Source of the DNA: CAVRUZ01 sp963724495
GTDB taxonomy: Bacteria; Actinomycetota; Actinomycetes; Propionibacteriales; DAIQRJ01
Direction: 5' to 3'
DNA length: 64,000 nucleotides
Assembly: GCA_963724495.1 (NCBI GenBank)
Contig: CAVRUZ010000005.1
Coordinates: 1-64,000 of the forward strand
Part shown: positions 18,425-27,862 of the stretch, one piece after another
Layout: each line of letters begins with the position of its first letter
Position numbering within the stretch: position 1 is the first letter of the stretch
Notes under the pieces: generated by a model
The model's database searches: none
The model's input: only the letters and a program-made list of their open reading frames with translations
Told to the model about the DNA's origin: nothing
Position numbers and translations under genes: made by a program

Positions 18425-19144
18425 GTATTGCCCACCCTTTGGCGCGTGTCAAATGTCCTGATTACGCAGTGTTATCCATCGTGTGCGCATTGTCCACGAA
18501 TCCTGGCCACCCGGTCAGCCGTGCACACCGGCACTAGCTCCCATGACCTAAGTGCGCAGGGCATCGCCTGTGCGGCACGTGCGTGTCTCGTGACTACAGC
18601 TTGACGCGGTGGCCTACTGCGTTCGGCTTGCGTATTAAGACGATGGCTGTTTCCAAGGGAGCAAGGCTTGTCTTGGTTGTCGTTGGCTCCTGACGTCCTT
18701 CAGTCGTCCTGTCGGCTCTGGATGGCGCACACCAAGATGCTCGCGGGAGACTCCCAAGATCGCGAGCCGAGCGATCTGGCTGAACGATTGGGCGAGCACG
18801 CGGCTGCAGCCGGCATCGAGCGGGACAACACGGATAGGGCCGACGCTCGCAGCGTGCGATCCAACAGTGCCGAATGGAGCGTCGGTGCTGACTCTCCGGA
18901 CGGCCGGTAAGTGGTCGATGTCCAAGGGAAAGCGCTGGGGGTCACCCGCGTCGGCTGCCTCCAGGTTCTGTAGCAATCTTGACGCGGTAAGACTGAGGTG
19001 AATCGCTGCCCAACAGCAGCGGATCGCGCTGGTAAACACACTTTGGTGGTCGGGCATTCAAGATCGAGTTTCAAGTCTGGTGTATCCCACGGGGATTCAA
19101 AGCCGCAGAAGTAAGCGGCTTTGTAATCTCCCTGGTCAAACGTT
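18425..19144. other. Intergenic stretch between adhesin gene and island end
   Basis: Holds the upstream region of the adhesin gene and chromosomal sequence left of the island boundary. Open frames present are arginine/serine-rich without domains. Nothing else is recognised. Confidence 0.35.
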
Positions 19145-19190
19145 TGGCGCGCTCGGCAGGATTCGAACCTGCAACCTTCTGATCCGTAGT
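19145..19190. repeat. Left attachment-site copy: 46-bp 3' half of tRNA-Arg
   Basis: These 46 bases are identical, in the same orientation, to 40777-40822, the CCA-to-anticodon-stem half of the intact tRNA-Arg gene. The bases on each side differ. The copy lacks the 5' half of the tRNA, so it is not a functional gene. This is the arrangement left by site-specific integration into a tRNA gene, with the displaced chromosomal 3' end at the far side of the element. Confidence 0.9.
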
Positions 19191-19831
19191 TCTGGTCGAG
19201 CGTCGCCGGGAGTCGCTGGCGGTGGCTCCGCAGGCGTGAAACTGGGACTTGGCAGTCGTGAGTATTGGTTGGGATTGGTGCAGGTTTCTGTACCTGTTGC
19301 AGCACTGCTTCGGGGACGGTCACGGCCTAACCCTTCGGGTACGGTGCCGAAGCAATTGGACATATTGCAGAAGGCTCGTGTGCCGGGACCGCCACGCCGT
19401 TCGCCGGTAGTGTCGGGGATACCGGCTACAGGTCGCACCCGGTAGCCCCGTCCGACTGGACGCAGGAACCGCCCGCCCGCGAGCCGGTACCCGGCCAGGT
19501 CGCCGATGTCGGCGCTCTCGTCGACAGGGATGCCGGTTATCCCTGCTGCTCGGTCTCCGGAACGCTGTCTGGGTCGGACAGGAACTCGGGCAGACTCGCG
19601 CGGCGAGTCCCAACGATGCCCTGAACACGGGGTGGAAGTGGTACGGCGACAGGTAGGTGCCCTCGGCCAAGTCGCGGCAGCCGGGGCACCTCATGGCGCC
19701 GGGCAACGTGCCGGGCCGGGTCCGGTCCGCCGACACGTCGTTGCGTGGCCTGCGGCTGACACGGATGGGGTTGGTTCAGTCGCAGTGACGGGGTACGTCC
19801 TCACCCGGGGTAGGCAAGATCGCCCGTCGAT
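19191..19831. other. Island left margin without a supportable gene
   Basis: Minus-strand frames here contain short stretches such as YLSPYHFHPVFRA that recall an AraC-type helix-turn-helix, but the context does not continue. Possibly decayed coding DNA. Confidence 0.3.
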
Positions 19832-20662
19832 TCATGCGGAGAGGAAGTTCAGCACGAGCCGATTGAACTCGTCGGGGCGCTCGATCGGCACGACGTGGGA
19901 GGAGCCTTCTCCTCGGACGACTTCAAACCGGGCACGGGGGATTGCCTCGGCGACCTCACGCGCTATCCAGGGTGGTGTCAGGAGATCCTGCTCGCCTACG
20001 ACAACCAGGGTCGGGGCTGTGATCGCGGCCAGACGGTCGAGCGCATCGAACTGCCGGTACGCATCAGCTTGTCGCCCGTACGCCTCAGGACTCATCGGGT
20101 AAGGGTTGCTGGCCAGCAGTGCGGCGGTGTCGCGCACGGCGTCGTGGTTCCGCAGGAACGCTGTGGAGAAGAGTGACACGAACTGTTGCCCACCGAACAC
20201 GTCGCCGGTCGGGTCGTTCGCCTTGAGCCAGCTCCAGATATCGATCGGATCGACGGCGCTGCGGGCGGGCGCGGCTCCAGTGCCGGTGAGCACAAGCCGA
20301 TCCAGCCGGTCCCCATGGCGTAGGGCGAATTCCAGGGCGATCATCCCTCCCATCGACAACCCGAGTAGGTGAGTCCGCTGGATCTTCAGGGCGTCGAGCA
20401 GACCGGCGAGGTCATCGGCCATGTCAGCGATGGTGTATGGATGGAGGGCTTTCGAGCTGCGGCCGGCGTCGCGGTTGTCGACCAGGATCACCTGGAACTG
20501 GGTGGACAGGACCGGGACCTGCGCCAGCGTCCAGAGCGATGAGTCGTATCCGATTCCCATCACGAGAACCAGCGGTGGTCCCTCTCCATGGAGCTCGTAG
20601 TACAGGTTCTGGCCGTTCGCTTGGACTGTGCCCGATTGCGCGAGATCCACATTCGTCGTCAT
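19832..20662 (-). CDS. Alpha/beta hydrolase
   Basis: The 276-residue enzyme shows VMGIGYDSSLW (oxyanion strand), VDNRDAGRSS, the nucleophile elbow GLSMGGM near residue 102, a probable acid in VVGEQDLLTPP and the catalytic histidine in GSSHVVPIE. The sequence resembles actinobacterial esterase or haloperoxidase-like hydrolases. It is the first clear gene inside the island and is divergent from the TPR protein gene, the two starts being 131 bases apart. Confidence 0.85.
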   Translation of the reverse strand: MTTNVDLAQSGTVQANGQNLYYELHGEGPPLVLVMGIGYDSSLWTLAQVPVLSTQFQVILVDNRDAGRSSKALHPYTIADMADDLAGLLDALKIQRTHLLGLSMGGMIALEFALRHGDRLDRLVLTGTGAAPARSAVDPIDIWSWLKANDPTGDVFGGQQFVSLFSTAFLRNHDAVRDTAALLASNPYPMSPEAYGRQADAYRQFDALDRLAAITAPTLVVVGEQDLLTPPWIAREVAEAIPRARFEVVRGEGSSHVVPIERPDEFNRLVLNFLSA

Positions 20663-20793
20663 GGTTTCCTCACTTGGGGATCTGGTGGTCGCCCTGTCGG
20701 GCTTGTCACTCTCTATGCGTGAGGAAGACTGTTACCCGGGGTGACCCTCGGCGTTACCGTGGGCAGACGGGTACGCCTGCAGATCGGTGAGCG

Positions 20794-22803
20794 ATGAACG
20801 GCGTGGCCGAAACGGATCTGGTGGAGCAGGGACGGACCGCAGCCTCCACCGGTGATTGGCCGCGCGCGTTCGGCCTGCTGGTCCGAGCGGACCAGCGCAG
20901 CCGACTGTCCATCGACGAGCTTGGGCTACTGGCCGACGTCGCCTACGCCGCAGGTCGCCTCGACGTCACGATCGTGGCATGGGAACGCGCGCACGCGGAG
21001 GCCGTTCGCGCCGGAGACTCACTTGCAGCGGCTGGCGCGGCGACTCGGGTCGCCCTGCATCTCCTCATGGATACCGCCATGATGGCCCCGATCCGAGGCT
21101 GGGTGAGGCGAGCCGAGCGTCTGCTCGAGGGGTTCGACGCGACTCCGGCGCACGCCTGGCTAGCCCTCATCAAGAGCTATGACCGGCTGATGAGGGGCGA
21201 CGTCGTCGGTGCCCGTGGCTGGGCCGCTTCTGCGATCGTGGCGGGATCGGTCTGCAACCCGGCGGCAGCTGCCATCGGTCGGGTGGCCGAGGCGCACGCC
21301 GTCATCCTGGGGGGCGACGTCCGTCATGGCCTCGACCTGGTCGACGAGGCAGGGGTGGCCACCATCTCCGGTGAACTCGATGCCGTCTCGACCGGCATGC
21401 TCTACTGCGAGTTGGTGTGCATGCTCCAGGGCCTCGGTCAGCACGATCTCGCCGAGGAGTGGACCGAGGCGATGGAGCGGTGGAGCCGGCGAAGCGCTAT
21501 CGGCAGCGCCCATGGCCGATGCCGCGTGCACCGTGCCGAGATCCTTCGGCTCCGCGGGGCGACCGCCGAGGCCGAGCAGGAGGCCCTGGCAGCATGCGCG
21601 GAGCTGAGGCCCTACCTGCGGCGGGAGTACGGCTGGCCCCTCACCGAGCTGGGCCGCATCCGACTGCAGCTGGGTGACCTCCCAGGCGCTGAGGAGGCAT
21701 TCCTCGCCGCTCGCGAGGCCGGCTGGGATCCGGAGCCGGGACTCGCCCGGCTGCGACTAGCTCAGGGCGACGTCGCGTTGGCGGCGGCATCCATCCGAGA
21801 CGCACTCGACCATCCCCTGACCGTCCCCTCAAAAGAGCTGCCGCCGAACACCGACCTGCGCCGTGCCCCACTGCTCGCCGCCCGAGTCGAGATCGAAGTG
21901 GCGGATGGCAACCTCGTCGGTGCCCGCGACGCTGCCGACGAACTTGCCAGCGTGGCCGCAGTCTTTCAGAGCAAGGCCCTGGCTGCCAGCGCGGCAATGG
22001 CCGACGGACAAGTGAGGCTCGCGGAGGGTGACCTGGCGGGTGCCCGGCAGGCGTTCGAAACTGCCGTCCAGCTGTGGAATCTGGTGGGGGCTCCCCACGA
22101 AGTGGCGTTGGCGCGAGCCGGGCTTGGGCAGGCACACCCCGGGGCTGAGGTCGATGTCTGCCCGAAGCTGGGAGCACCGCCGTCGCCGGTGATCACACCG
22201 AACGTAGGTGGCCAGCAGAACCCCAATGTCCTTCGCAGGGACGGCGACTACTGGACCCTGTCGTTCGAGGACCACACCGTTGCCCTGAGCAATCTGAAGG
22301 GCCTCCACTACCTGGCGCGGCTCCTCGCGCACCCTGGTCGCGAATTCCACGTCCTCGACCTGGTAGCCGGCGGGGTGACTCGGGCCGAAACCCCTCCCGG
22401 CACGTCGGATCCAGAGGTGAAATCTTCCGGATGGGGCGATTCGGGTGTCCTTCTCGACGCCCAGGCCAAGGATGCCTACCGCCGGCGGCTTGCCGAGATC
22501 GACGAGGACATCGAGGATGCGCGTCTACAGAATGACAGCGGGCGTGGTCTCCAGGCCGAGTCGGAACGCGACTGGCTCATCCGCGAGCTGTCGCGTGCTG
22601 TCGGCCTGGGCGGGCGTGATCGGCGGGCCGGTTCGGCCTCGGAACGCGCACGAGTCAGCGTCACGCGGGCAGTCCGCCATGCCGTGAGCCGGATCCGTCA
22701 GCACGACCCTGCGCTCGGCGAGCACCTCGATCGGGCTATCCGCACGGGGATCTACTGCGTCTACCTCCCAGACTCACGGATCACAACTGCTTGGATGACT
22801 TGA
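20794..22803 (+). CDS. TPR-repeat protein with regulator-type C-terminal domain
   Basis: The 669-residue soluble protein is built of helix-turn-helix TPR-like repeats from about residue 10 to 450 (for example GDLAGARQAFETAVQLW, LGDLPGAEEAFLAAREAG). The C-terminal part has LSNLKGLHYLARLLAHPGRE, AKDAYRRRLAEIDEDIEDA and RELSRAVGLGGRDRRAGS, then SRIRQHDPALGEHL. That block recurs at the end of actinobacterial cyclase/AAA-type regulators with TPR arms. No nucleotide-binding P-loop is present, so any signalling would rely on a partner. The divergent hydrolase gene may be linked in function. Confidence 0.7.
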   Translation: MNGVAETDLVEQGRTAASTGDWPRAFGLLVRADQRSRLSIDELGLLADVAYAAGRLDVTIVAWERAHAEAVRAGDSLAAAGAATRVALHLLMDTAMMAPIRGWVRRAERLLEGFDATPAHAWLALIKSYDRLMRGDVVGARGWAASAIVAGSVCNPAAAAIGRVAEAHAVILGGDVRHGLDLVDEAGVATISGELDAVSTGMLYCELVCMLQGLGQHDLAEEWTEAMERWSRRSAIGSAHGRCRVHRAEILRLRGATAEAEQEALAACAELRPYLRREYGWPLTELGRIRLQLGDLPGAEEAFLAAREAGWDPEPGLARLRLAQGDVALAAASIRDALDHPLTVPSKELPPNTDLRRAPLLAARVEIEVADGNLVGARDAADELASVAAVFQSKALAASAAMADGQVRLAEGDLAGARQAFETAVQLWNLVGAPHEVALARAGLGQAHPGAEVDVCPKLGAPPSPVITPNVGGQQNPNVLRRDGDYWTLSFEDHTVALSNLKGLHYLARLLAHPGREFHVLDLVAGGVTRAETPPGTSDPEVKSSGWGDSGVLLDAQAKDAYRRRLAEIDEDIEDARLQNDSGRGLQAESERDWLIRELSRAVGLGGRDRRAGSASERARVSVTRAVRHAVSRIRQHDPALGEHLDRAIRTGIYCVYLPDSRITTAWMT

Positions 22804-23299
22804 CCGCGTCCCGGACAGGAGCGGTGACAGCAACGCAGCCGCCATTAAGCCGAACCAAGCGGCCCAGGATGGATGATGCGCGTAGCAGAAGACGCCTACG
22901 GACCCCAGAGCGGACCGCCCCCTGGATCTACGGACTTGTGAGTGTCGTTGTGGTCTCCTGGATGAGGTTGATAGCAGGCCCGGTGTCGGTGACCCCGGCG
23001 TGGTTCTCTACGGGTTCGGCCGCCTTGGCGTGCCGGCCTGGCGACCCCGTCGTGGTTGCCAGCACCAGCCTGGTCCACCAGTTGGCCTGATCAATAGCCT
23101 GTCCGCTCGAGGGCGTGACCCGTCACAGATGTGCCACTCGGTTTCCTCTACGGGCATCTCATCGACGACAACCTGTGGAGCGGCTGCACGTCTCGGGGGC
23201 ATGGCGGGCATCTCAACCGCTCGAGCACAACCTGCTCTACAGCTCGGGGACCGGGACATCCAGACCTGGTCATCGTCGCCGTCCACCAGCAGGCAACGT
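22804..23299. other. Stretch without a supportable gene
   Basis: No frame longer than about 100 codons shows a domain. It leads into a broken cyclase-like fragment and could be decayed coding DNA. Confidence 0.35.
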
Positions 23300-23636
23300 G
23301 ATCAACCGACGTTGGCTAGAGCTGCGCTGCCCGTCCTACTGGCACTACGACAACCATCAAGTGCTGCTCGTTTTGTCCCGACTGGGCAAGGCCGGGATCC
23401 GCGCGCCAGTCAGGCTCTCGACGCGTTGGAGCGTCGCCGCCGACCGGATGGCCGATGGGCAGCAGACGGCCAATGGTCGATCACCCGACAGCCCGATCAC
23501 CGACGTCGTCGATTGGAGCACTTCGGGCCAGCCCAACGAGATGGTCACGCTCAACGCCCTAAGGGTCCTCCGCGCTGCCGGGCGACTTAGATCAGACGAT
23601 CGGTTCCACGAGGAAGGGATGGAAGGCACATGGTGA
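23300..23636 (+). pseudogene. Fragment of a terpene-cyclase-like alpha-barrel protein
   Basis: Three frame segments join into one conserved C-terminal piece: RRWLELRCPSYWHYDNHQVL, then ALDALERRRRPDGRWAADGQW, then VVDWSTSGQPNEMVTLNALR and VLRAAGRL. The RRPDGRW and WHYD boxes resemble actinobacterial prenyltransferase/squalene-cyclase-like helical-barrel proteins of unknown role. The breaks are one base short at ggg 23393-23395 and at ccc 23492-23494. Only about 110 codons of a much longer protein are present, so this is a true fragment regardless of the two shifts. Confidence 0.5.
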
Positions 23637-23956
23637 CGCTGGGATCTGTGGTCATGCATGTGGAGGACATCAGCAGAGCGACGGAGTTCTGGGAGCAGGC
23701 ACTCGAGTCCCAGTACGAGCTCGTGCACAGAGACCACAATTCGTCGACGTTCTTCCCGAGAAACCGCGCCGGGGTGGCGTTCCAGCTAACAGAGCGGAAC
23801 CAGATGCACCTCGACCTGAACACGGATAGCCCGGAAGAGAACGCCGCGGAGATCAAACGGCTCGAATCTCTGGGCGCACGTCGAGTCGACTGGCCCTACC
23901 GTCCCGACGTCCCGGTGATGGCTGATCCCGAGGGCAACATCTTCTGCGTGTGCTGA
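23630..23956 (+). CDS. VOC-family (glyoxalase-like) protein
   Basis: The 108-residue single VOC module reads VVMHVEDISRATEFWEQAL at the start and VPVMADPEGNIFCVC at the end, giving the two beta-alpha-beta-beta-beta halves. It probably dimerises to form a metal or ligand pocket. Ribosome binding site ggaagg is four bases before ATG 23630. The substrate is unknown; in this island it sits among other small stress- or detoxification-type proteins. Confidence 0.75.
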   Translation: MVTLGSVVMHVEDISRATEFWEQALESQYELVHRDHNSSTFFPRNRAGVAFQLTERNQMHLDLNTDSPEENAAEIKRLESLGARRVDWPYRPDVPVMADPEGNIFCVC

Positions 23957-24077
23957 CGAAAGCCGTCGGCAAGACAAGCGCTGTTCTCCGAGACAAATCA
24001 ATGCTTGAACGATGAGTTGCAGCCGCCAGCCTTGTCTGACTCGAGGTAGGCGAGCACAACGCGAGGAGAGGAAAAAG

Positions 24078-24512
24078 ATGGAAGCCCTGGAGCCGTTGGT
24101 CGGCGAGTGGAGCATCGAGGCGCGGTTCGAAAACCTGCCGACCGGCGGGGAGCCGGGCCGGGTCACGTTCGAATGGATGCCAGGGAAGGAGTTCCTTGTC
24201 CAGCGCTGGCAGGTCCCGCATCCTGAGGCCCCTGACGGCATCGCGATCATTGGCCCGAATCCCAACGGCGACGGTTATCTGCAGCACTACTTCGACACCC
24301 GCGGAGTCGCCCGCGTCTATGAGATGGGCTTTACAGCCTCGACATGGACCCTCGAGCGGAACACCGCGGACTTCGCGGCGCTGGACTTCCGGCAGCGTTT
24401 CCGCGGCCGCCTCAGCGAGGACAGCTCGACGATCGAGGGTGCGTGGGAGATCTGCCACAGCGGCTCGACCTGGGAGCACGACTTCGATCTGATCTACACG
24501 AGGTTGAGCTGA
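24078..24512 (+). CDS. DUF1579-like lipocalin-type protein
   Basis: From ATG 24078 (gaggagagg upstream) the protein is 144 residues: LEPLVGEWSIEARFENLP, then FEWMPGKEFLVQRWQVPHPE, FDTRGVARVYEMGF and a final HDFDLIYTRL. The repeated antiparallel strands match DUF1579 or related small beta-barrel proteins of unknown ligand. The frame extends upstream to 24012, but that part lacks the domain. No signal peptide. Confidence 0.65.
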   Translation: MEALEPLVGEWSIEARFENLPTGGEPGRVTFEWMPGKEFLVQRWQVPHPEAPDGIAIIGPNPNGDGYLQHYFDTRGVARVYEMGFTASTWTLERNTADFAALDFRQRFRGRLSEDSSTIEGAWEICHSGSTWEHDFDLIYTRLS

Positions 24513-24630
24513 CAACCTTGTTCGGCTTGGGTGGGAGGATAGGCACTCGACGCTGACGCGGCAGGCGCTGGGGTCGCTCGCGGGACACAAGTCCGTGGCC
24601 AGGGTTCGTTCGGGCGTCTAGGTTCGGGCC

Positions 24631-25551
24631 GTGATCTACCAACACCCACTGGCGTATCTCCTCGGCGTCGAGGGTCAGGCCATGCTCCGCGGGTGGGCCG
24701 GTGACTACGACGAGGACTTCGTGAAGGCTCGGCTGGCCGAGGTTCGCCGACTGATCGACGACCCTGTGCTCGCGGCCCATCCCGGCGTCAACGTTCGGCG
24801 CGGCCTTCTGGATGAGGGATACCGACAGTGGGTGGGCACCTACGACGAGCCCCGCAACGGTCTCTTCGACCTCGACGAGCCGACCGTGCACGCGATCCTC
24901 GATGATTTGCCTGCCGGCGATGCGCTCGATGCTGCGTGCGGCACCGGCCGGTTCGCCGGCAGCCTCGTCGCACGTGGACATCAGGTCATCGGTGTCGACA
25001 GTTCCCCGGACATGCTCGACGTGGCCCGCCACCGCCTGCCTTCGGCGGAGTTCCTTCTGGGCGAGATCGAGGAGCTACCGGTTGCCGATGACTCGATGGA
25101 CGTTGTGACGTGTGCCCTGGCCCTCTCGCATCTGCCCTCCCTAGGCGCAGCGATGCTGGAGTTCGCGCGAGTCCTTCGACCCGGCGGCCACCTGGTCATC
25201 TCCGACGTCTCTGCTGGGTTGATCCTGCGCGGATCGGTCGTCCATGCGCTCGGGCCAGATGGCGAACCTGGACTCGTACCGACGTTCCGCCACTCGACGG
25301 GTGACTATCTGCGCGCCGCACTGTCGGCCGGCCTCGAGATTCGCCAGTACCTAGAGCCTGTCCTTGAAGTTGACGAACCGGCGTCGGACGATGACAGCGG
25401 GGGCAAAGAGACGGCAGGCGTCGAGAACGCACCGTTGGAACCCGGACCGTGGAAGGACTGGCCTTGGTCACTCATGCCTCTCATCCCTGAGGCGATCCAG
25501 GCGGGCGAGGGTCCCACGATTGCCGTGTGGCATCTACAGCTGCCCGGCTAG
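24631..25551 (+). CDS. Class I SAM-dependent methyltransferase
   Basis: The 306-residue protein has an N-terminal helical extension (about 90 residues) and then a Rossmann methyltransferase domain: LDAACGTGRFAGSLVARGH (motif I, SAM binding), IGVDSSPDMLDVAR (acidic ribose ligand), VVTCALALSHLP (motif IV) and VLRPGGHLVISDV (motif VI). This is Methyltransf_11/25 type acting on a small molecule of unknown nature. Start is GTG 24631. Confidence 0.85.
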   Translation: MIYQHPLAYLLGVEGQAMLRGWAGDYDEDFVKARLAEVRRLIDDPVLAAHPGVNVRRGLLDEGYRQWVGTYDEPRNGLFDLDEPTVHAILDDLPAGDALDAACGTGRFAGSLVARGHQVIGVDSSPDMLDVARHRLPSAEFLLGEIEELPVADDSMDVVTCALALSHLPSLGAAMLEFARVLRPGGHLVISDVSAGLILRGSVVHALGPDGEPGLVPTFRHSTGDYLRAALSAGLEIRQYLEPVLEVDEPASDDDSGGKETAGVENAPLEPGPWKDWPWSLMPLIPEAIQAGEGPTIAVWHLQLPG

Positions 25552-25568
25552 CGGTAGGGCCTCGGGAG

Positions 25569-26120
25569 TTACAGCGGTGCCCCTTCGCGACTGCGATAGA
25601 GGTCTCGTAGAAGGCTGATCTCGGCTCCGTGGTGTGTCTGTTCCTTGATCAGGGTCGTGAAGATCCTGGTCGTGGGCCACGTCTCGCCCCAGTTGGTGAG
25701 CCTGTCCTGGTCGAGATCGTCTTCGGTCATCTCGTCGAGTGTGCGACTCAGTGGCCGTTGGCTCGTGGCCAGCCATGCGACGGCAGCGTCGGCAGTACCT
25801 GGCATCTCCAGGTCGTAGCCGAGGGACGCCGAGCCGAATGCGTAGTCCCAGTACAGGTAGTTGACTGCGGCGATGTGGACTGTTCGCCAGGCGATGGTGG
25901 TCACCGGTGCGGGCTCTGGGTCAGGGACCACGTAGTCGATCACCCATTCACCGCAGCCGTCGGCGCTGGCGGCACGAGTCTCGGTTCGTCGATGAACCGT
26001 CCAGCAGCCGGCACAGGGCTCCCAGAAGAACTCGGCATCGGTCAACGACGTAACGACTCTTCCCAATCGGGCACACGAGTCCGCCCACTGATGACGGAGC
26101 AGCGCGGGACGGTCGTGCAT
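25569..26120 (-). CDS. DinB-family protein
   Basis: The 183-residue protein begins LLRHQWADSCARLGRVVTSL and ends FTTLIKEQTHHGAEISLLRDLY, the four-helix DinB shape. Metal ligands are probably the histidine in WRTVHIAAVNYL and the HHGAE pair near the end. DinB-like proteins are metal-binding; some are bacillithiol or mycothiol transferases. Cysteines in CAGCWTVH are unusual and could be structural. Converges with the methyltransferase gene. Confidence 0.75.
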   Translation of the reverse strand: MHDRPALLRHQWADSCARLGRVVTSLTDAEFFWEPCAGCWTVHRRTETRAASADGCGEWVIDYVVPDPEPAPVTTIAWRTVHIAAVNYLYWDYAFGSASLGYDLEMPGTADAAVAWLATSQRPLSRTLDEMTEDDLDQDRLTNWGETWPTTRIFTTLIKEQTHHGAEISLLRDLYRSREGAPL

Positions 26121-26323
26121 GGGTCATTGTCTACGCCGATCTCTTGCCCCGTAACAGCGTCGGAGCTCAGACTGACTGACCTCTACCACCAGAGGACAGG
26201 TCTGCCAGCCACGTCGCCCGGTCTTGTGGGCATGGTCCTAGGCGGTATTGACGTCTACGTAGTCGGCCGCACAGGCGATACGCAGTCCAGGAAGGTCTCA
26301 ACGAGTAAGTGCTTCGTTGTGGT

Positions 26324-27778
26324 TCAGAACAGCTGAATCGCTAGACAGTTCAGCTCACCTGCTGGGCCGACTCCGGGCAAGGTCACCCGGAGCCCGTCCC
26401 CCGACTGCTCCCAACCGACGTCGCCGTGGCCGAGCAGGCGGACCGACCGCAGCTTGTCGGCCGGGGTGAAGGTACGGATCAGTGCCAAGCCGTCCGTGGG
26501 CCACCGCATGAGGAAGGCGTACACGACGTCGCCGCGTCGGGTGAAGCGGATGTCCTGGGCTGACCACTGGACCTGGTCTTCTCGGAAGTGGTCGATGATG
26601 ACGCGGCTCGGTCCTTCGCCGAAGACTCGGAAAGGGCTGGTGCCGAAGATGCCCTCCCCACAGACCGCGATCCAGCGGGCCATCTCGTCGAGCAGGAACC
26701 TGCACTCGTCGTCGATGGTGCCGTCAGGCTGTTGCAGGATGTTCAGCAACAGATTGCCGTTCTTGGCGACCACGTCGACCAGGATTTCCAGCACGTGGCC
26801 GGCGGTCTTGTAGCGAGCGCGGACGTCGTAGAACCATCCGCCGACACAGGTGTCTGTCTGCCACGGGCCGGGACGGATGTCCGGCTCCTGGCTGCGCTCG
26901 ATGTCGAGCACGCCAATCTGCACCAGCTTCGCGTCACGCGTCTTCTGCGTGTACACCGCCTGGTTGACTCCGCCATGACCGGCGGCGCTGGTGTTGTACA
27001 GGTGGGCGACGGCCTGCGCGCCGGCTGCGCGTCCGTCGGACTCGAACGGCAGCGGCCCATCGCTGTAGAGCAGATCCGGCTGGAACTTGTCGATCATCTC
27101 CGAGACGAGTTCGAGCCAGCGTTCGTGCCACCAGGTGTTCGGTGTGTACCAGGGATCCTGAACGGGCTCGAGGCCTTTGCTGTGGTGCTCCAGGTTGGGT
27201 AGGTAGAGGTCTTCATAGCTCGAGTCGGATCCGTCGTACGGGACACCCTTGTAGGGCCCGTTCGCGTCCGCGCCCTTGTTCGTCGCGAACCAGCTGAACG
27301 ATGCGCCCAGGTGTTCGCTGAGCCCGAATCGCAGTCCCCGCGCGACGGCGGCGTCTCGCCACGCTGCCACGATGTCGCGCGCTGGGCCGACCTGGGCGGA
27401 GTTCCACCGGTGCAAGGCCGAGTCGTAGTTGAGGAAGTTGTCGTGATGGACCGCCTGGGCGACGAAGTACTTCGCGCCAGCCGCGACATAGCGGTCCATC
27501 AACTCCTCAGGATCGAACCTCTCGGCCTTCCACAGCGCCACGACATCCTTGTAGCCGAACCGCGACGGATGCCCATAGGTGCGCAGGTGGTACAGGTACT
27601 GGTCCGAACCTTCGCGGTACATGTGCCGCGCGTACCAGTCACCGAAGCGCGGTACCGACTGAGGACCCCAATGGGCCCAAATCCCGAGCTTGGCATCGCG
27701 AAACCAGTCGGGGACCTCAAACCTGGCGAGCGACTCGATGGTCGACTCGAATGGACCGGCAGCGAGTCTTGCGTTCAT
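26324..27778 (-). CDS. Alpha-L-fucosidase-like glycoside hydrolase, family GH29
   Basis: The 484-residue protein opens with WFRDAKLGIWAHWGPQSVP, a hallmark of GH29. Other conserved parts are YVAAGAKYFVAQAVHHDNFL (substrate-binding His-His), GLRFGLSEHLGAS, FQPDLLYSDGPLPFE (catalytic nucleophile Asp) and NLLLNILQQPDG. No signal peptide is seen, so it probably works in the cytoplasm on imported sugars. No transporter or fucose pathway gene lies beside it. It diverges from the DUF899 gene; 84 bases separate the starts. Confidence 0.85.
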   Translation of the reverse strand: MNARLAAGPFESTIESLARFEVPDWFRDAKLGIWAHWGPQSVPRFGDWYARHMYREGSDQYLYHLRTYGHPSRFGYKDVVALWKAERFDPEELMDRYVAAGAKYFVAQAVHHDNFLNYDSALHRWNSAQVGPARDIVAAWRDAAVARGLRFGLSEHLGASFSWFATNKGADANGPYKGVPYDGSDSSYEDLYLPNLEHHSKGLEPVQDPWYTPNTWWHERWLELVSEMIDKFQPDLLYSDGPLPFESDGRAAGAQAVAHLYNTSAAGHGGVNQAVYTQKTRDAKLVQIGVLDIERSQEPDIRPGPWQTDTCVGGWFYDVRARYKTAGHVLEILVDVVAKNGNLLLNILQQPDGTIDDECRFLLDEMARWIAVCGEGIFGTSPFRVFGEGPSRVIIDHFREDQVQWSAQDIRFTRRGDVVYAFLMRWPTDGLALIRTFTPADKLRSVRLLGHGDVGWEQSGDGLRVTLPGVGPAGELNCLAIQLF

Positions 27779-27862
27779 GGATCAAACGTAACCAGCCGGA
27801 TGCCCAGGCCCGTAAGGTCCCGTTCGTCGGTGGGCAAAAGCAACGACCGAATAGAGGCGATC

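Noticed and set aside
19320..19736. AraC-like fragment on the minus strand
   Set aside because: Only a dozen residues resemble the helix-turn-helix (LSPYHFHPVF); the surrounding text does not continue as AraC.
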